The notes under the pieces were generated by a model. It ran no database searches, was not told the origin of the DNA, and saw nothing but the letters and a program-made list of their open reading frames with translations. Of a DNA stretch of 21,276 nucleotides, positions 7,688-15,243 are shown in pieces. This DNA comes from Lawsonibacter hominis (GTDB lineage Bacteria; Bacillota; Clostridia; Oscillospirales; Oscillospiraceae), in the NCBI RefSeq assembly GCF_014287895.1, contig NZ_JACOPP010000037.1:1-21276 (forward strand). The letters run 5' to 3'. A program made the position numbers and the translations under genes. Within the stretch, counting starts at the first letter, position 1. The number at the start of each line of letters is the position of its first letter.

Positions 7688-8047
7688 TTACATCTGCTGG
7701 CTCATGGTCTGCTCAGGAGCGTCGCTTTTCTGCTCCTGCTGCTCCTGGAGCTTCTGCTCGTAAGCGCCGTTGACTGCCTCCACCAGTGCGGTCCGTGCCT
7801 CGGCGGTGATGGCGTGGAAGGTGTCGATGTATTTGGTTTCGCCATTCTTCTTGTAGGACTCCTGGGGCATGGAGATGAAGCGCCCCTTGTCGGACTCAAT
7901 GACCCGGATGCCGTGGACGGCAAAGGCACCGCCGATGGTGGCACTGGCATAGGCTTTGGTCTTGAAATCCCCATCCACCAGGCGGTCGATTCGTGCTTCC
8001 ACCTGGGGTGTGGGGATTTCCTGCTGCTTTTTCTTCGGTGTTGCCAT
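7688..8047 (-). CDS. SpoVG-like regulator
   Basis: Protein of 119 aa with a SpoVG-family core at about residues 17-100: YASATIGGAFAVHGIRVIE, then KGRFISMPQ, then a helix with ARTALVEAVNGAYEQKL. SpoVG proteins are small site-specific nucleic-acid binding regulators; copies on mobile elements are common. Compared with chromosomal SpoVG it has a basic N-terminal extension and a Gln/Glu-rich C-terminal extension ending QTMSQQM. The ATG has AGGAGAT in front. The next gene downstream is the YodL gene, so the two probably share an mRNA. Confidence 0.82.
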   Translation of the reverse strand: MATPKKKQQEIPTPQVEARIDRLVDGDFKTKAYASATIGGAFAVHGIRVIESDKGRFISMPQESYKKNGETKYIDTFHAITAEARTALVEAVNGAYEQKLQEQQEQKSDAPEQTMSQQM

Positions 8048-8065
8048 GTGACGGATCTCCTTTCT

Positions 8066-8791
8066 TTACATGGATGGATGACTCATTTCGGGAGCGGCGG
8101 GAGGTTCCTGCTGGAGCTGCTCCAGACGCTCTCTGGCCCAGTCGGGGAGATGTTCCTCCCGGAGAATGCCGATAAAGTCGCTGCGATTCCAGCGTGTCTG
8201 CTCTCCATCGCCAAGGCAGGTGGCGTATACCGCTCTGCCTGCGGCAGTGGGTACGCAGCCAAAGCCGCCGGTGGCCAGCCAGAGCTGATTTTCCGGCGCC
8301 CAGTAGGACTCCTTCAGCGTGAACGGACTCATGACCAGCACCTTGCCTTCCAGCTCTTGTTCGGTCATATCGTCGCAGTGGGAGCCGTTGAACAGCTTCA
8401 GCTCTGCCTGCGCTTCCCGGAAGGCGTTGACGAAGCCGTCCAGCACAGCGGGGTGACTCTCCACCGCAAACTCGTAATTGCGGTCGCTGGGAGGAATGAA
8501 GGTGGATGCGGCCCATGTTTTGTTTTGAGGGCTGAATCGTCCATCGTACTGCTTTTGCTGAAGCGTGGCAGACAGCACCCACCCCACACGCTTGAATCCG
8601 AACTTGTCGATGACGCTTCTGGCGCAGTCACGGTCCAGGTGCATCCCGTCAAAACCTCTGCGAATGGCCTCCTCGATGGCCTGCTTGCAAGCAATGTTCT
8701 CCAAGTGGCTTGCCCGCCAGAGAGCTACCTCGTTTTGCCGTTTGGCCTCGGAGAAGGAACTGAGGTAGAGGTAGGCGTGATCCTTAGTCAT
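8066..8791 (-). CDS. DUF3849-type protein
   Basis: Protein of 241 aa. The N-terminal half (about 5-80) matches what I recall of DUF3849: YLYLSSFSEAKRQNEV, LWRASHLENIACKQAIEEAI, FDGMHLDRDCARSVIDKFG, then RVGWVLSATLQQKQ. The second half is not recognised. The family is found in mobile elements and is sometimes fused to other domains; no activity is known to me. The ATG at 8791 overlaps the stop of the upstream AbrB-like gene; the open frame back to 8854 is a shadow of that gene. It ends APEMSHPSM, again a Met-rich tail. Confidence 0.72.
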   Translation of the reverse strand: MTKDHAYLYLSSFSEAKRQNEVALWRASHLENIACKQAIEEAIRRGFDGMHLDRDCARSVIDKFGFKRVGWVLSATLQQKQYDGRFSPQNKTWAASTFIPPSDRNYEFAVESHPAVLDGFVNAFREAQAELKLFNGSHCDDMTEQELEGKVLVMSPFTLKESYWAPENQLWLATGGFGCVPTAAGRAVYATCLGDGEQTRWNRSDFIGILREEHLPDWARERLEQLQQEPPAAPEMSHPSM

Positions 8792-9227
8792 TGGCTTTCT
8801 CGCTTTCAAGGATCGCTTTGGCCAACGCCTCGCTCCATGCGGTCTTGCGGTCATCGGATACCACCAGGACAGCGCCGTCCACGCTGATCACACAGAGGTT
8901 GTCGTACAGGATATCGGCATCCTCAAAGGCCTCGGCGGGAATGGGGAGCATGTCTTCATCGCAGCCATGGCAGCCGTCGCACATATCCTCATCGTCCTCC
9001 TGGTTCTCCCAGTCGGCCAGCATATCCTCCCACAGACTGTGGGCCAGCCGCATCACCGTCATCATGGCGGCGGCTTTCTCCACAGGCTCCATATCAGGCT
9101 TGAGCAGGACAATGGCGTTTTCCAAGGTGTGCATCTCCAGCGTTTCCTCTCTGTCCAGGCCGCTTAAGGTCAGGGCGGCGGGCTGGATGACGGCCTTGCC
9201 GTCGTTGGTGTACTTGATAAATGTCAT
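8784..9227 (-). CDS. AbrB-like swapped-hairpin protein (putative)
   Basis: Acidic protein of 147 aa. Residues about 8-45 (KAVIQPAALTLSGL, ETLEMHTLENAIVLLKPD) look like an AbrB/MazE-type beta-hairpin DNA-binding fold, followed by a helical stretch. A Cys cluster, CDGCHGCDED, could bind metal, and a second beta-rich piece (LCVISVDGAVLVVSDD) follows. Two ATGs are close together; the second (9227) is 7 bases from GGAGG, the first only 1 base, so I chose 9227. It overlaps the methyltransferase end region at its start and the DUF3849 gene at its stop. The AbrB similarity is weak. Confidence 0.6.
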   Translation of the reverse strand: MTFIKYTNDGKAVIQPAALTLSGLDREETLEMHTLENAIVLLKPDMEPVEKAAAMMTVMRLAHSLWEDMLADWENQEDDEDMCDGCHGCDEDMLPIPAEAFEDADILYDNLCVISVDGAVLVVSDDRKTAWSEALAKAILESEKAND

Positions 9228-9229
9228 GT

Positions 9230-10216
9230 TCATTCCTCCGTTTTCTGTCTGAGTTCTTTTGTTGGTTCGTGGATCAGGGTGTATTTTCCTTCCTCCTCGT
9301 CCGCGGCAGACAGGTTGAAAAGGTTGAGCTGCCAATGCCTTGCGGAATCGTGGCGGCGGGGGTCGTAGTTGGTGATGACGATCTCCTCATATTCGCTTCC
9401 GGCCTTCTGAGACATACTGTTGGGGCGAGTGGTGTAGAAGATATAAAACTCCTTGTACAGCTCCACGATGAATGGGCAGTAGTTATAGGACACCATGACA
9501 TATCCCTTACACTCCAGCAGAGCGTCGTGGAGACGCTGATGATCTTCCTTGGGAAACACCGCCGCATAACAGTCCTCTGCATCGTAGTAGGGCGGATCAA
9601 AATAAAGAAATGCGTCTGGCCGGTCGTACTGGTGGACGATTTCTACGCAGTCCTTGTTTTCGATGACGACATTTGCCAGCCTGCGGGAGCACTCCCAAAT
9701 CAGATAGAAGAAACGGCGGATATCGCAGGATTTTCCGGCAAAGGACTTGGCGCCGCCGCTGAAGCTGTATCGAATCAGCTTGAAAAAGTCGGCAGCGCGC
9801 CGTACATCACCGCGAGGCGCTCGTTCCAGCATCATTCTCTGGATGGTCTCAGCGTCCGGAAGCTCCAGATACCGCTCCGTCAGCTCCAGCTCCTCTTTCA
9901 GATAGTCATCGGTGAATTCCTCTTTGGAGAAGAACTTATACAGCACATTGAAATCGTCGCGTGTATTCAGCGGCAGAAACCCCAACTCCAGCAGGAGTGC
10001 CATGGTCCTGTTTTTGACACAACAGAACAGGTTGGTCAGGTCGCTGTTGAAGTCGTTGTAGACCTCCATACATCCCGGCTGGATGGGGCGGCTCAGGGTT
10101 ACTGTGCCGCTGCCGCCGAACACATCAATAAAACGGGAATACCGCGAGGGAGACAGCTTTCGGATCAGCCACAGCAGCTTGCTTTTACCGCCCACCCAGG
10201 GGATGAAGCTTTTCAA
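9230..10216 (-). CDS. Dam-type adenine-N6 DNA methyltransferase (D12 class)
   Basis: DNA adenine methyltransferase of the MethyltransfD12 (alpha) class, 328 aa. The AdoMet-binding motifs PWVGGKSK (6-13) and DVFGGSGTVTLS (31-42) and the catalytic DPPY (207-210) are all in place, so the enzyme should be active. No restriction endonuclease gene is next to it, so it is an orphan enzyme; in mobile elements these often protect incoming DNA or mark it epigenetically. Its start is TTG at 10216, overlapping the stop of the HTH gene (TTGA), with GGAGG about 12 bases upstream. Target sequence cannot be read from the protein. Confidence 0.92.
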   Translation of the reverse strand: MKSFIPWVGGKSKLLWLIRKLSPSRYSRFIDVFGGSGTVTLSRPIQPGCMEVYNDFNSDLTNLFCCVKNRTMALLLELGFLPLNTRDDFNVLYKFFSKEEFTDDYLKEELELTERYLELPDAETIQRMMLERAPRGDVRRAADFFKLIRYSFSGGAKSFAGKSCDIRRFFYLIWECSRRLANVVIENKDCVEIVHQYDRPDAFLYFDPPYYDAEDCYAAVFPKEDHQRLHDALLECKGYVMVSYNYCPFIVELYKEFYIFYTTRPNSMSQKAGSEYEEIVITNYDPRRHDSARHWQLNLFNLSAADEEEGKYTLIHEPTKELRQKTEE

Positions 10217-10557
10217 GCGGTATCACCGCCCTCCAGCGGAAGGGATATCTGTCCGCTGTCGGTGGATTGCTCCAGCGCCTTGGTGAGACCGCGTTCCGCA
10301 TGGGCGATCTTCTTGATCCGGCTCCGGAGCTGTCGGATGGTTCTCTGCAGTTCTTCCTCAGTACCGGCGTAGTAATAGCCGGAATCAGAACTGCAGATGG
10401 GGATGCCATCTCCACGCAGGCTGTTGATCAACCGGCGCAGGTCGGGGCCGCGGATATGGAAAGCTGCCTCCAGCTCCCGGCTGGATATGACGCTTTGCGC
10501 TCCCTTGTGATAGGTCTTCAGGTACTCGGCGATGGGGTTATCCGTTGTCGTGGTCAT
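10213..10557 (-). CDS. Small winged-helix-like DNA-binding protein
   Basis: Protein of 114 aa. Residues about 20-65 look like a winged helix: SSRELEAAFHIRGPDLRRLI as the helix-turn-helix and GDGIPICSSDSGYYYAG as the wing. A basic, Leu-spaced helix (about 68-95) may be a coiled coil for dimerisation. The gene is the first after a leader with terminator and alternative stem (10572-10678), and its stop overlaps the methyltransferase start, so it may regulate or assist that enzyme. The fold call is from pattern only. Confidence 0.72.
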   Translation of the reverse strand: MTTTTDNPIAEYLKTYHKGAQSVISSRELEAAFHIRGPDLRRLINSLRGDGIPICSSDSGYYYAGTEEELQRTIRQLRSRIKKIAHAERGLTKALEQSTDSGQISLPLEGGDTA

Positions 10558-10571
10558 ACGGGCTCCTTTCC

Positions 10572-10678
10572 GGGGCTGTTACCCGAAAAGAGCGCAAAAA
10601 ATCAGGGGCCGTTTGTCCCGATTCGGGTAACGGCCCCTGTGGCGTTCAGGCTATTTCATTTTTTATTTCATCACCTCC
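10572..10678 (-). promoter_or_regulatory. Candidate attenuation leader before the HTH/methyltransferase genes
   Basis: On the minus strand the arm at 10637-10622 (GGGGCCGTTACCCGAA) can pair with 10613-10603 to form a terminator, or with 10587-10572 (TTCGGGTAACAGCCCC, 15 of 16 matches) past the U-tract. Upstream, GGAGG (10674-10678) is followed by tiny frames: two ATG-AAA-stop units, and ATA AAA AAT GAA ATA GCC TGA at ideal spacing, ending 6 bases before the stem. A ribosome at that TGA would cover the first arm. A translation-dependent switch is plausible but inferred. Confidence 0.5.
10596..10639 (-). terminator. Intrinsic terminator or attenuator
   Basis: CAGGGGCCGTT (10639-10629) and AACGGCCCCTG (10613-10603) form a perfect 11-bp stem on the minus strand, followed by ATTTTTT. 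It lies between the stop at 10710 and the start at 10557. A minor inner hairpin (CCCGA/TCGGG) sits in the loop. Confidence 0.75.
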
Positions 10679-10709
10679 GTCCCGGCGGCAACTGTTCTGT
10701 GGGGGCTTC

Positions 10710-11744
10710 TCACATGGACATGGTCGGCTCCATATCCGGCTGACTGTACTCATAGACCAGCTCTATGCCGTTCCAGGATACGAAACCATGCTCAGCGGCG
10801 GATAAACCCATGTTCTTCATCCGCTGATTGGCATAACCCTCCGCATCGAAGCAGGAGGCGAGCAGTTCATCCTTGGGGTAGACACCGTCGTGTTTCGCCA
10901 GTGTTTTGCCGTAGTCCTCCAGCTCCATATCGCGGGGCATGAAGTGATAGCAGTGGAGGTTCTGTGCCAGATCCAGGGCGTAATCCAGACGGTGGCAGTC
11001 CTCCAGCTCCATAACAGCCTGCCATTTATCCAGCCACCGGGGTTCGCCCTGACCCTGCTCACCCCACGCATAGCCGAAGTCGATGGCATGACGGACAAGT
11101 TCCGCTGCGGAGGCATACTGGGAGAGGATGTTCTCCAGCTGCGGGAGGCAGCAGTCCACATCCACGGCGATACACTCAGTCAAAGAGTCTACCTCCAGTG
11201 CATCCAGCGCCAAGAGAAGTTCGTCCGGGTGTGCGGTATCCATATACTCGCCGGTGTCCGGGAATCCAACCCACACGCCTTCCGTATTGGAGCGGCTTGC
11301 CAGCTTGACCCGGATGCCGTAGTCACCTTTGTCGGGGTTCAGCGTCGGGTCGCCGTCCAGGAACGGATCGATCAGAGAGGCGACCTTGATGAAGTGCCCA
11401 TTGCAGAAGGTGTTCCCACCTTTCTGACGGTAAGCTGCCCCCACTTTCTCCGGGTCAAGGAATGCACGTGCCTGGGAGGAGGGGCGCTGGATCTGCTCCA
11501 TGACGAATTTGCCAAGTCGGGCATCGTCTCCTGCACCGTAGAACAGGTCGTAGTGATCCAGCTGATTGGCAATCAGCATCACATCGGCAGTCATCTGGGG
11601 GTGCTCGATCTGCATTGCCCCACGGAACAAGAGGCTTTCTTTTACCGTCATGTTTTCAAATCGCCGTTCCAGCCAGTCATGCTGGGATTTGGTCATCTCA
11701 AAGCCATCCAGCAAATCGAAGAGTTCAGACTGTTGCGCGTTCAC
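10710..11744 (-). CDS. ArdA-like antirestriction-family protein (copy 1)
   Basis: Protein of 344 aa that I read as two ArdA-like units. The first is roughly residues 5-125 (FENMTVKESLLFRGAMQIE, DLFYGAGDDARLGKFVMEQ). The second is roughly 178-330 (DKWQAVMELEDCHRLDYALD, MELEDYGKTLAKHDGVYPK). The pattern of acidic helices, then LxxYGxxL, then a short aromatic end recalls ArdA, a DNA mimic that blocks type I restriction enzymes. The protein is longer than classical ArdA (about 165 aa) and acidic. Start is GTG, overlapping the stop of the upstream gene (GTGA). It ends PDMEPTMSM, and no gene follows within ribosome-site distance. Confidence 0.65.
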   Translation of the reverse strand: MNAQQSELFDLLDGFEMTKSQHDWLERRFENMTVKESLLFRGAMQIEHPQMTADVMLIANQLDHYDLFYGAGDDARLGKFVMEQIQRPSSQARAFLDPEKVGAAYRQKGGNTFCNGHFIKVASLIDPFLDGDPTLNPDKGDYGIRVKLASRSNTEGVWVGFPDTGEYMDTAHPDELLLALDALEVDSLTECIAVDVDCCLPQLENILSQYASAAELVRHAIDFGYAWGEQGQGEPRWLDKWQAVMELEDCHRLDYALDLAQNLHCYHFMPRDMELEDYGKTLAKHDGVYPKDELLASCFDAEGYANQRMKNMGLSAAEHGFVSWNGIELVYEYSQPDMEPTMSM

Positions 11745-12922
11745 TGCATCATCTCCATTCCACTGCGCTCAGACGGGTGTTCCTGGGATTGGAGCAGCTC
11801 GTTGCCATCTCTGCGCTGTACCAGTCCATATGGAGTCAGCACAGCATTGTTGGCGGCCATGACATCCAGGCCATAGTTGTAGAGACTGACATGCTTCTTC
11901 AGAATCGAGAGGGATTGCTCGTCCACAATGAGCCGAAGCTCCTCGGATGCAACCTCCTCGGGATTTCTCTGGTCAGGCTCGAACAAGTAGTCATCCAGGT
12001 TCTCAGAGATCTGAATAGCGGTTCCGACATCGTGGCAGTCCGTTGCAAGGATGACCGCCTTCAGTTTGGAAAGCTCGCCGCTGTTTTCCCGGCATTTGAG
12101 GTGCTTTGCCAGTTCATTGAGTTCCTGGATATCGTCACAGTCCATACTCTCCAGAAAATCCGGAACAGCGCCATCCTCTGCCCAGAAGACCATCTCACGC
12201 CAGGAGGGCGCTTCACACACCTCCAGCACATGATCCAACGCCTCCTGTGTTGCGGGGAGGTTCAGATATACTTGCTTTTCCGGCAGGCCATCGGAGTCCA
12301 TGGGCGAGCTTCCGGCCAGCAGGCGGATGGCATAGGAGGGAGCCGAAGGCATGAGATCCAGCGTCTCATATACCTGTTTCAGTTCGGTATGCTGTGTGAC
12401 ATATCCGTTGCTTGCAAAGACACCGCCCTCCTCAAATCGGGCTTTTCTGCCGAGCATTTCAAAGTCCAGATACTCAAAGATGGAGTCGGGGACTTTTTCA
12501 AGGGCGGGGATGAAATCATTCTCAGCGTAGAATCTGCCCAGCTGCTCATCTGTTGTAGCCTTGACCACATGGCAGCAGTCTGTGCTGTAGGCCAGGTCGA
12601 TCATGGTGGCAATGTTGATAGGGCCGTATTTCTTGGCCACCTCCATGTTGAACAGCCCTTCGAATGCGGTTCTCTCTCTGCTATTCATTTGGCCCAGGAC
12701 GGTCGCCAGGGCATTGAGCTGATAGAGATCACATTCATGGGCCAGATGGACATGGAGGAACGGAAAGCTGTGGTGTTCGAGGAATTCCCATCTCGGCTTA
12801 TCGCCGGGGGCCATCTGGAGCTTGTCCAGCGCATCCAGAAGGCTGTAGTAGGCAGCGGGGAGTTCCAGCTCACAGCAACGGTCCTTATTTCCGGACAGCT
12901 CCACACGAAACACCTTATCCAA
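11741..12922 (-). CDS. ArdA-like antirestriction-family protein (copy 2)
   Basis: Protein of 393 aa with two repeats of a beta-rich piece followed by an ArdA-like helical unit. The first helical unit is at about 65-170 (DLYQLNALATVLGQMNSRE, then FEYLDFEMLGRKARFEEGG). The second is at about 265-370 (DDIQELNELAKHLKCRENSG, then LYNYGLDVMAANNAV). LYxLNxLAxxL followed later by YG matches the 17432-18628 gene and what I recall of ArdA (PF07275). Likely role: antirestriction by DNA mimicry, supported by high acidity. Start is TTG, overlapping the end of the upstream gene by 8 bases, with GGGAGG 8 bases away inside that gene's last codons. The tail is SGMEMMQ. Confidence 0.7.
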   Translation of the reverse strand: MDKVFRVELSGNKDRCCELELPAAYYSLLDALDKLQMAPGDKPRWEFLEHHSFPFLHVHLAHECDLYQLNALATVLGQMNSRERTAFEGLFNMEVAKKYGPINIATMIDLAYSTDCCHVVKATTDEQLGRFYAENDFIPALEKVPDSIFEYLDFEMLGRKARFEEGGVFASNGYVTQHTELKQVYETLDLMPSAPSYAIRLLAGSSPMDSDGLPEKQVYLNLPATQEALDHVLEVCEAPSWREMVFWAEDGAVPDFLESMDCDDIQELNELAKHLKCRENSGELSKLKAVILATDCHDVGTAIQISENLDDYLFEPDQRNPEEVASEELRLIVDEQSLSILKKHVSLYNYGLDVMAANNAVLTPYGLVQRRDGNELLQSQEHPSERSGMEMMQ

Positions 12923-14009
12923 GGGTCATCCCTCCCATCGTCGTTCCGTACTCCATATCCTTCGCCTCGTCCTGGGGACAAGGCTCACTCATTTCGCCGG
13001 AACTCCTCTCCCCGCCGAACCTGCTGTGCTGGGCTTCGGCGGGGGCCCCGGTTTGTACATAGTCTTCCTGGTACTTGGCGGGGTCAGCGCCGGGGACATC
13101 CCAGCCGCACATGCTGCCCACCTCCATGGCCTGCCGCTGCCACATATTCACACCCAGCTGTTCGTTCAGCTGGTCAGCCAGTTCTACATTTTTCTCCTTG
13201 TCCCCGGTATTCCACTGGGACGGATAGTAGCCGGTTTCACCTCTCTTGATGCAGATGAGTTCGCCGGTGGATTGCAGCGTGGAGAAGCACATCTCCGGCA
13301 GACCTTCCGCAAGTTTTGGGGAGAAGCACTCGTCCTCGGTCTGGATGCTCCAATCGTCGAAGTTCCACAGATGGACATACAGCTCGTCATCACCGATGCA
13401 GATGTCCCGCTGCTCAAAGCCTTCGCCCCAGCCATCCGATGCCTGTCCAGAGATGTACTCTTTCAGGTTGGTCAGCTCCTCCGGCGTAAGCGTCCCTGCA
13501 ACACGGCATTCAGCCACACCCCAGAGCTGGCCGTTTCGATCCTCGACCGTGAACACAGCGGACTGGACTTTCCGGTTGACGCTGTCATCTCCGCTGTACC
13601 AGTGCATCAGGCCGCGCGCAGATTCCTCCGGCATACGATTTTTGATCAGCGCACTGAGAATGTCCCCTTCGTAGCCACGCAGCATTTTGCCATCCAGCAG
13701 GGTGCTTTCATCCTCCATCTCACCGTACTCGTTGCGGGTATAGAGGTCCGCTGTCAGGGGCATATACAGCTTCAGAGTAGTGAGTTCCGGCGGGATCACG
13801 GAGAAGCTGTCCTCCCCGATAATCAGGGCAAGGCCGCTGCCGTTGTCCCACTTCATGTGGAACTGGCCGATATCGTCGATGTATTTCAGGGTACCTGTGC
13901 TGCCGGGGGGCAGCGGGGCATACGGGTCTTTCATCTCTCTGAGCTTGATTCTGGTTCCTGCCGGATACTGCTCCCGCAGGAAGTTCAGCCATTCCTTGGA
14001 TACCGCCAT
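12915..14009 (-). CDS. DUF4314-domain protein with unrecognised C-terminal regions
   Basis: Protein of 364 aa. Residues about 8-75 match DUF4314: LREQYPAGTRIKLREM, GSTGTLKYIDDIGQFHMKWD, then ALIIGEDSFSVI, an SH3-like beta barrel by appearance. The middle (about 78-235) is a mixed domain I do not recognise (ESARGLMHWYSGDDSVNRKV, LWGVAECRVAGTLTPEELTN). The last 60 residues are polar and probably disordered, ending TTMGGMTLG. DUF4314 is common in conjugative elements next to ArdA-like genes. The ATG follows the previous gene's stop directly (TAAATG), with the ribosome site GGGAGG in that gene's last codons. Confidence 0.72.
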   Translation of the reverse strand: MAVSKEWLNFLREQYPAGTRIKLREMKDPYAPLPPGSTGTLKYIDDIGQFHMKWDNGSGLALIIGEDSFSVIPPELTTLKLYMPLTADLYTRNEYGEMEDESTLLDGKMLRGYEGDILSALIKNRMPEESARGLMHWYSGDDSVNRKVQSAVFTVEDRNGQLWGVAECRVAGTLTPEELTNLKEYISGQASDGWGEGFEQRDICIGDDELYVHLWNFDDWSIQTEDECFSPKLAEGLPEMCFSTLQSTGELICIKRGETGYYPSQWNTGDKEKNVELADQLNEQLGVNMWQRQAMEVGSMCGWDVPGADPAKYQEDYVQTGAPAEAQHSRFGGERSSGEMSEPCPQDEAKDMEYGTTMGGMTLG

Positions 14010-15062
14010 TTACATTCCTCCCATACTCATGCCCTGGCTGGGCAGCTCCAGCTCCTGCCGGAGACAATCTACCGCTGCCAGAATTTCAGGATCATTTTGA
14101 AAGCTGTTCATCTTCTGATAGTCCTCGAAGAGCCTCTGTTCACCATCCTGTGTGTGAACAAGGTCTACCGAGGCAATGCCATCCTTCGTGACTCCAATGC
14201 GCTTTTCAGGCCGGTCGCTGGAGCTGTAAATCCGAACGGCATCCGACAAGGTCAGATCCCGATGGAACTGCTCCTCCTGGGTATTGCAGTCGGTGATGAC
14301 AAACCAGCTATAGCTGTGCGGAAGCGACGGGTCAGCCGCATCCCGCAACGCTTTCATGCCCTTTTCTGTCAGTCCGTAGCTACATTCCCGACGAGGGTTT
14401 GCTTCGCCAGCGCAGTCCAGCAGGATGTCGTCCACAGCCTTGCGGATGGCAGGGTCATCCGTCAGCGTTTCGCAGCGGAATCCGGTGGTGGCCATATAGG
14501 GTAATTCTTCCCGAATGGCCGCCAGATATGTTTCTCCATCCAGATACTCCATCTGCTCGCCGCTGGCGAATGTCACTCGGCCAATCGGTTTGTTCTGATG
14601 GGCCATCTGCTGCTGACGCAGGTCGTAGCAGTAGAGATATCCTTGGTAATCGCCGGGGGACGGGGTGCAGCGCAGGCAGTAGCGGTAATGCTTTGTTTCT
14701 GCAATGTAGCCGTAACTCCGGCCGTCCTGCGTAATTGCTCCGCCGTTCCGATGACAGTATGCGCTCATCGCGGTCAGATCCTTCAAAGGACCATCGGCAC
14801 GAAGGGCATCCACCACTTCCTGAAGGTCGTCCTTAAATTCTCCGGTGTTGAATTGATCTTCGTTATGAGGCCACCAGGTGTGGAAAAATTCTTTTCCCCC
14901 GGAGCCGAAATCCATGCGGAGATGTCCAACCGTACCCAGCGCCTCATCCAGCGCCTGGTCCGGCTCCGAATAAAAGAGACCCGCCTCCTCACGAGAAGCG
15001 GGCCTGAAATGGCTGAACTGTTTATGATGTTCCAAAAACTCGGCAATCGTTTTGTTGCTCAT
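14010..15062 (-). CDS. Large accessory-element protein, family not recognised
   Basis: Protein of 350 aa. I do not recognise the whole. The N-terminal part (about 1-150) ends in an aromatic-rich strand region (YGYIAETKHYRYCLRC, GDYQGYLYCYDLRQQQ). The C-terminal part (about 250-340) has YSWFVITDCN, DLTLSDAVRIYSSSD and IGVTKDGIASVDLV, which recall the LSDxVxxY region of YodL-type domains found in polyvalent proteins of mobile elements; this link is tentative. The ATG has AAGGGAG 7 bases upstream. It ends SQGMSMGGM, where the last codons also form the ribosome site for the next gene. Confidence 0.6.
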   Translation of the reverse strand: MSNKTIAEFLEHHKQFSHFRPASREEAGLFYSEPDQALDEALGTVGHLRMDFGSGGKEFFHTWWPHNEDQFNTGEFKDDLQEVVDALRADGPLKDLTAMSAYCHRNGGAITQDGRSYGYIAETKHYRYCLRCTPSPGDYQGYLYCYDLRQQQMAHQNKPIGRVTFASGEQMEYLDGETYLAAIREELPYMATTGFRCETLTDDPAIRKAVDDILLDCAGEANPRRECSYGLTEKGMKALRDAADPSLPHSYSWFVITDCNTQEEQFHRDLTLSDAVRIYSSSDRPEKRIGVTKDGIASVDLVHTQDGEQRLFEDYQKMNSFQNDPEILAAVDCLRQELELPSQGMSMGGM

Positions 15063-15108
15063 TTTCTCACTCCCTTCGTGTTGGTATAGCTACACAACAT
15101 ACCACAAC

Positions 15109-15222
15109 TCAGCGGCAATAGCTACGGTCAAAAGCCGTTTTGCCGGAGAAGTGAAGATAGCCGGCGACAGCAGCTCCCAGTGCGGCCAGAGATGCTGCTG
15201 TGATCAGGATTTTCTTTTTCAT
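15109..15222 (-). CDS. 37-aa single-span membrane peptide
   Basis: A small open frame encodes 37 aa: MKKKILITAASLAALGAAV followed by AGYLHFSGKT and a short polar end with one Cys. Three lysines then one hydrophobic helix (about 5-24) indicate a membrane peptide or uncleaved signal anchor. GGAGG lies 7 bases before the ATG, an ideal ribosome site, in the gap between the ADP-ribosyltransferase-like gene and the 350-aa gene. Its function is unknown. Similar tiny membrane peptides can be type I toxins, entry-exclusion or regulatory peptides; nothing here decides between them. Confidence 0.65.
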   Translation of the reverse strand: MKKKILITAASLAALGAAVAGYLHFSGKTAFDRSYCR

Positions 15223-15243
15223 TTACAGTCCTCCTCGTGTTGT

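Noticed and set aside
11615..13249. Long plus-strand open frames over the accessory genes (also 13026-14504 and 10890-11876)
   Set aside because: They lie opposite well-supported minus-strand genes with ribosome sites and coupled starts; the translations are low in recognisable structure and arise from GC-rich codon bias.
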